A stretch of 7,894 nucleotides of DNA from Rhodothermales bacterium (lineage in GTDB: Bacteria; Bacteroidota; Rhodothermia; Rhodothermales; VXPQ01): contig JANQSQ010000422.1 in the NCBI GenBank assembly GCA_028283985.1, positions 1-7,894 on the forward strand, in the 5' to 3' direction. A model generated the notes under the pieces. That model was not told the origin of the DNA and searched no databases. It worked only from the letters and a program-made list of their open reading frames with translations. The position numbers and the translations under genes are program-made. Positions 5,383 to 7,894 of the stretch are shown one piece after another. The first letter of the stretch is position 1, and each line of letters starts with the position of its first letter.

Positions 5383-7638
5383 ATGTACAAACGCATTCAG
5401 TTCGCTCCGGGTTTTCCGGTGTTTTTCCTTTTGCTGTTTGCAGGTTGCGCCGGCAGCCAGGCCGCTAAAGACCCTGTAACCCCGGGGAGCGAGACGGCAA
5501 GCGTGACACCCGCGGAAGTTCCGGAAACAGTGCCGATCCATGAGCCGCTCCGACCTGCGCCTGTCCAGCGCGTCGATCCCGAGATGGCTCGTGCGGGGCG
5601 CTTCGATCAAGGGAAGATGTGGACCTTTGATCATCCCCCTGTCGATTATTTTGCAGAGACCTATGGCTTTACGCCGGACGAGGAGTGGTTTCGGCATGCC
5701 CGGCTCGGCACGCTGCGGATTCCTGGTTGTACGGCCTCGTTTGTATCGCCGACCGGGCTTGTATTAACGAATCATCACTGCGCCCGGGGCCATGCCGTCC
5801 GCGTTGCTATCGAGAGAGAGCCTATTCTTGACGACGGATTCTACGCCCGGTCGTTAGACGAGGAACGCCTGGTGCATGGCATGTGGGCCGATCAGCTGGC
5901 TGACATCCGGGATATTACGCCTGAAGTGGAAGCCGCTATTGCAGGCGTTACGGACGATGCCGAACGCGAGCGGATGCGGCAGAAAATAATCGAAGAGGTA
6001 CGGGAGGGTATCGAAACGGAAGCGGGACCGGGGCATCATGTGGAGATTGTTTCCATCTACAACGGGGCATTGCTGTCCGCATATGTTTTTCGCCGTTATA
6101 CCGATCTCCGGCTTGTACTCATTCCCGAGTTAAAGATCGGGTTTTTCGGGGGCGATCCCGATAATTTTACCTATCCTCGTTATACGCTGGACATCGCTCT
6201 GTTTCGTGTATACGAAAACGATGAACCACTTGAAGTCAGCCATTATTTCTCCATGAATAGTAAGGGGGTAAAGGAAGGAGACCCCGTGTTTGTGATTGGT
6301 AATCCAGGCTCCACGTTCCGACTGTCTACTGTCGCAGAGTTGACGTTCCGACGCGATGTGCAGGAACCCGCTCTGCTGGATCTGATCGAGACTCGTCTTG
6401 CGGCATTGGAGGCATTGCCGGACGAGACGCCTGCGGAAGAGCAGGATGCGCTCGCCAATCGGATTTTCTCGTTACAGAATGCCAGGAAGTTGTACACGGG
6501 TGGGGTGAAGGCGTTGAATGACCCCGTGGTGACAGCCCGGCGCATGGACGCCGAGGAGCAGTTCATGACAGCGATCGGTCAGACGCCCGCACTTAGTGAA
6601 CAGTACGGCGATCTCATTGGGCGGATGCGCGAAGTGCAGGAGGAGAAGCGTGCATACGGAGATGCGTTCAGGGCATTTCTTGCATTGAATCCGGCTTCCT
6701 CCCTCGGCGCCGCGGCGCTTCGTCGTGCCCTTGTCGTGCATGAATACGCCGGATTGGCGGACGTACCGCAGGACATCCCGGACGACGCGTATGCGCAACT
6801 GGCCCTGATCGAGGATCAACCGGCGGCGTTGCAGGTTGCGTATCTTGCCGCGCGGTTCCGGACGTGGTCGGATCGTTTCGGTCAGGATAGTACTTTTGTC
6901 GTCGATGTACTCGGCGAGCGTTCCCCCGAAGAGGCGGCGCAGCATGTGGTCGAGCATTCGATGCTGACGGAAGGAGTTGGTGCCATGGAAGCGTTGCAAG
7001 CCGGTTCCGTCACGGAAACCGATCCCGCCATGCAGGTCGTCGATGCCATTGCCGGAAAGCTGATGGCGTATCGTAGTGCGATGGCGGCGCTTGCCGTCGA
7101 GGAACAGGCTCTTGCGCAGCAGATCGGACGCGCCCGGTATGCGGTGTACGGTGTGGAGACGCCTCCCGACGCCACATTTTCCCTGCGCATAGCCGACGGG
7201 GTCGTACAGGGGTATCCATATAACGGTACGGTGGCGCCTCCCTACACGACGTATTACGGGTTGTATGACCACTACTATTCGTACGGTCCGGATACGCCGT
7301 GGGACATACCCGCGCGCTGGTTGACCCCGCCGGGAAACTTCGAAATGCGTACGCCTCTGAATTTCGTTTCCACCAACGATACGATCGGCGGTAACTCGGG
7401 ATCTCCTGTAATCGATCCGGACCTGCGCCTTGCAGGCCTTCTGTTCGATGGCAATATCGAGAGCCTCTCCGGAGATTTTATCTATTTGCCGGACCGGGCG
7501 CGAAGCATTTCGGTCGATGCACGCGGTATTCTTGAGGCGCTCGACGATATGTACGATGCGGATCGCCTTGTTCTGGAGACGACATCGGGGCGTTTCGCCG
7601 GATCCGAAGAAGAGGCCGACGCCATCCTGTCCGAATAG
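5383..7638 (+). CDS. S46 family dipeptidyl-peptidase, predicted lipoprotein
   Basis: This 751-residue serine peptidase of the DPP7/DPP11 family should release dipeptides from peptide N-termini. A lipoprotein-like signal (FFLLLFAGC, Cys22) is followed by a Pro/Glu/Thr-rich tether to about residue 62, then the peptidase fold. The catalytic triad is assigned by family motifs: His132 in LVLTNHHC, Asp270 in YTLDIALFRVY, and Ser672 in GGNSGSPV. The helical insert typical of S46 spans roughly 320-590. Gly690 (LLFDGN) sits where DPP7-type enzymes have Gly and Asp/Glu-specific DPP11 has Arg, favouring hydrophobic rather than acidic P1 residues. The amino-terminus recognition motif reads DNFTYPR (260-266), with Phe where the characterised enzymes have Trp, so this is probably a distinct subgroup. 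Length is near the family's 710-720 plus the tether. The ATG follows TTTTTTTAACC with no ribosome site, as is common in Bacteroidota. It is likely periplasmic, anchored to the outer membrane. Confidence 0.94.
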   Translation: MYKRIQFAPGFPVFFLLLFAGCAGSQAAKDPVTPGSETASVTPAEVPETVPIHEPLRPAPVQRVDPEMARAGRFDQGKMWTFDHPPVDYFAETYGFTPDEEWFRHARLGTLRIPGCTASFVSPTGLVLTNHHCARGHAVRVAIEREPILDDGFYARSLDEERLVHGMWADQLADIRDITPEVEAAIAGVTDDAERERMRQKIIEEVREGIETEAGPGHHVEIVSIYNGALLSAYVFRRYTDLRLVLIPELKIGFFGGDPDNFTYPRYTLDIALFRVYENDEPLEVSHYFSMNSKGVKEGDPVFVIGNPGSTFRLSTVAELTFRRDVQEPALLDLIETRLAALEALPDETPAEEQDALANRIFSLQNARKLYTGGVKALNDPVVTARRMDAEEQFMTAIGQTPALSEQYGDLIGRMREVQEEKRAYGDAFRAFLALNPASSLGAAALRRALVVHEYAGLADVPQDIPDDAYAQLALIEDQPAALQVAYLAARFRTWSDRFGQDSTFVVDVLGERSPEEAAQHVVEHSMLTEGVGAMEALQAGSVTETDPAMQVVDAIAGKLMAYRSAMAALAVEEQALAQQIGRARYAVYGVETPPDATFSLRIADGVVQGYPYNGTVAPPYTTYYGLYDHYYSYGPDTPWDIPARWLTPPGNFEMRTPLNFVSTNDTIGGNSGSPVIDPDLRLAGLLFDGNIESLSGDFIYLPDRARSISVDARGILEALDDMYDADRLVLETTSGRFAGSEEEADAILSE

Positions 7639-7645
7639 TTAGGGA

Positions 7646-7728
7646 TAGGGATACTCTGATGAAAACCACTTCGCTCAGCGCATCCTTCGCAGCCTCTGAA
7701 CTTCGCGGACTTAATCAGAGCATCCTTA
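7646..7728. repeat. Intergenic inverted-repeat element (REP/MITE-like)
   Basis: The ends pair as a 15-bp stem: TAGGGATACTCTGAT (7646-7660) against ATCAGAGCATCCTTA (7714-7728), with one mismatch and one G-T pair. The 53-base interior carries CTTCGC three times at an exact 16-base spacing (7669, 7685, 7701). TCAGCGCATCCTT (7675-7687) nearly repeats TCAGAGCATCCTT (7715-7727). A T5 tract follows at 7733-7737, so the structure may also end the S46 transcript. The layout resembles a small repetitive or miniature mobile element, but only one full copy is in view. Confidence 0.5.
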
Positions 7729-7741
7729 AGCCTTTTTCGCC

Positions 7742-7894
7742 ATGTTCATGAATGTTTGCAGGAAGCGGTCGGGAGCGGCAATACTGTTCCTTCTGGTGTG
7801 GGCGGGATGCACCGGAAGCAGCCAGATTGTTTCCGTTGTGGAACGTCCCGGTACGACGGAGCCCGTTGCGATAACCACTGCTTTACCCCCAGGC
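7742..7894 (+). CDS. Lipoprotein N-terminus, gene cut by window end
   Basis: Fifty-one codons are open to the window end. The product starts MFMNVCRKRSG, followed by a hydrophobic core AAILFLLVW and the lipobox-like AGC (Cys23), then a Ser/Thr/Pro-rich stretch. The pattern FLLxxAGCxGS is shared with the S46 protein just upstream (FLLLFAGCAGS), and both continue into a proline- and threonine-rich tether. This suggests a tandem paralogue or a related exported lipoprotein, but no catalytic region is visible. ATG 7748 is an equally possible start. The 103-base gap from the S46 gene contains the inverted-repeat element and a T5 tract, so co-transcription is uncertain. Confidence 0.65.
   Translation, partial: MFMNVCRKRSGAAILFLLVWAGCTGSSQIVSVVERPGTTEPVAITTALPPG

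Noticed and set aside
6472..7272. 266-residue minus-strand frame opposite the S46 gene
   Set aside because: The S46 frame carries all catalytic motifs here; the antisense product is Arg/His-rich with no recognisable domain.
7432..7455. DPP11-type (Asp/Glu-specific) assignment of the S46 enzyme
   Set aside because: The position 18 residues after the catalytic Ser is Gly690, not the Arg that defines DPP11.

Overview
The window looks like a chromosomal segment from a moderately GC-rich bacterium of the Bacteroidota/Rhodothermota type (a Rhodothermales-like lineage is my best guess). The reasons are a PorD (DUF4835) protein, a PorV/PorQ-like barrel, a helix-hairpin-helix/outer-membrane-barrel protein of a family I know from Bacteroidota, an S46 dipeptidyl-peptidase, tRNA genes without an encoded CCA, and genes that mostly lack Shine-Dalgarno sequences. 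The lineage is inferred from gene content, not shown by a marker gene. I saw no phage, transposase, CRISPR or defence genes.

Layout. Positions 1-205 hold nothing I can support. A tRNA-Arg(CCT) lies at 206-278, followed by a T7 tract and a 365-base AT-richer gap. The gap ends in a possible structured leader for a small two-knuckle zinc-ribbon protein (644-1045, +). Convergent to it is a two-gene minus-strand operon: a PorV/PorQ-like barrel (3906 down to 3040) and, 3 nt later, a large barrel protein with an N-terminal ComEA-like HhH region (3036 down to 1093). A short intergenic region carrying two perfect palindromes separates this operon from the divergent porD (about 4120-5037, +). A strong hairpin and a minus-strand tRNA-Leu(TAG) follow. 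Then come an S46 peptidase predicted to be a lipoprotein (5383-7638, +), an intergenic inverted-repeat element, and the N-terminus of a second lipoprotein cut by the window end.

Functional reading. The central theme is the cell envelope. porD and the divergent barrel operon share one control region, and PorV-family proteins and PorD are both linked to type IX secretion, so coordinated expression is plausible but unproven. The S46 enzyme would remove dipeptides from peptide N-termini in the periplasm or at the outer membrane. The downstream lipoprotein may be a tandem relative.

The points most worth a second look are the degenerate HhH fused to a barrel, the palindromes between porD and the barrel operon, the lipoprotein form and substituted recognition residue of the S46 enzyme, the recurring ATCAGAGYATCC element around that gene, and the TFIIS-like look of the small zinc ribbon.
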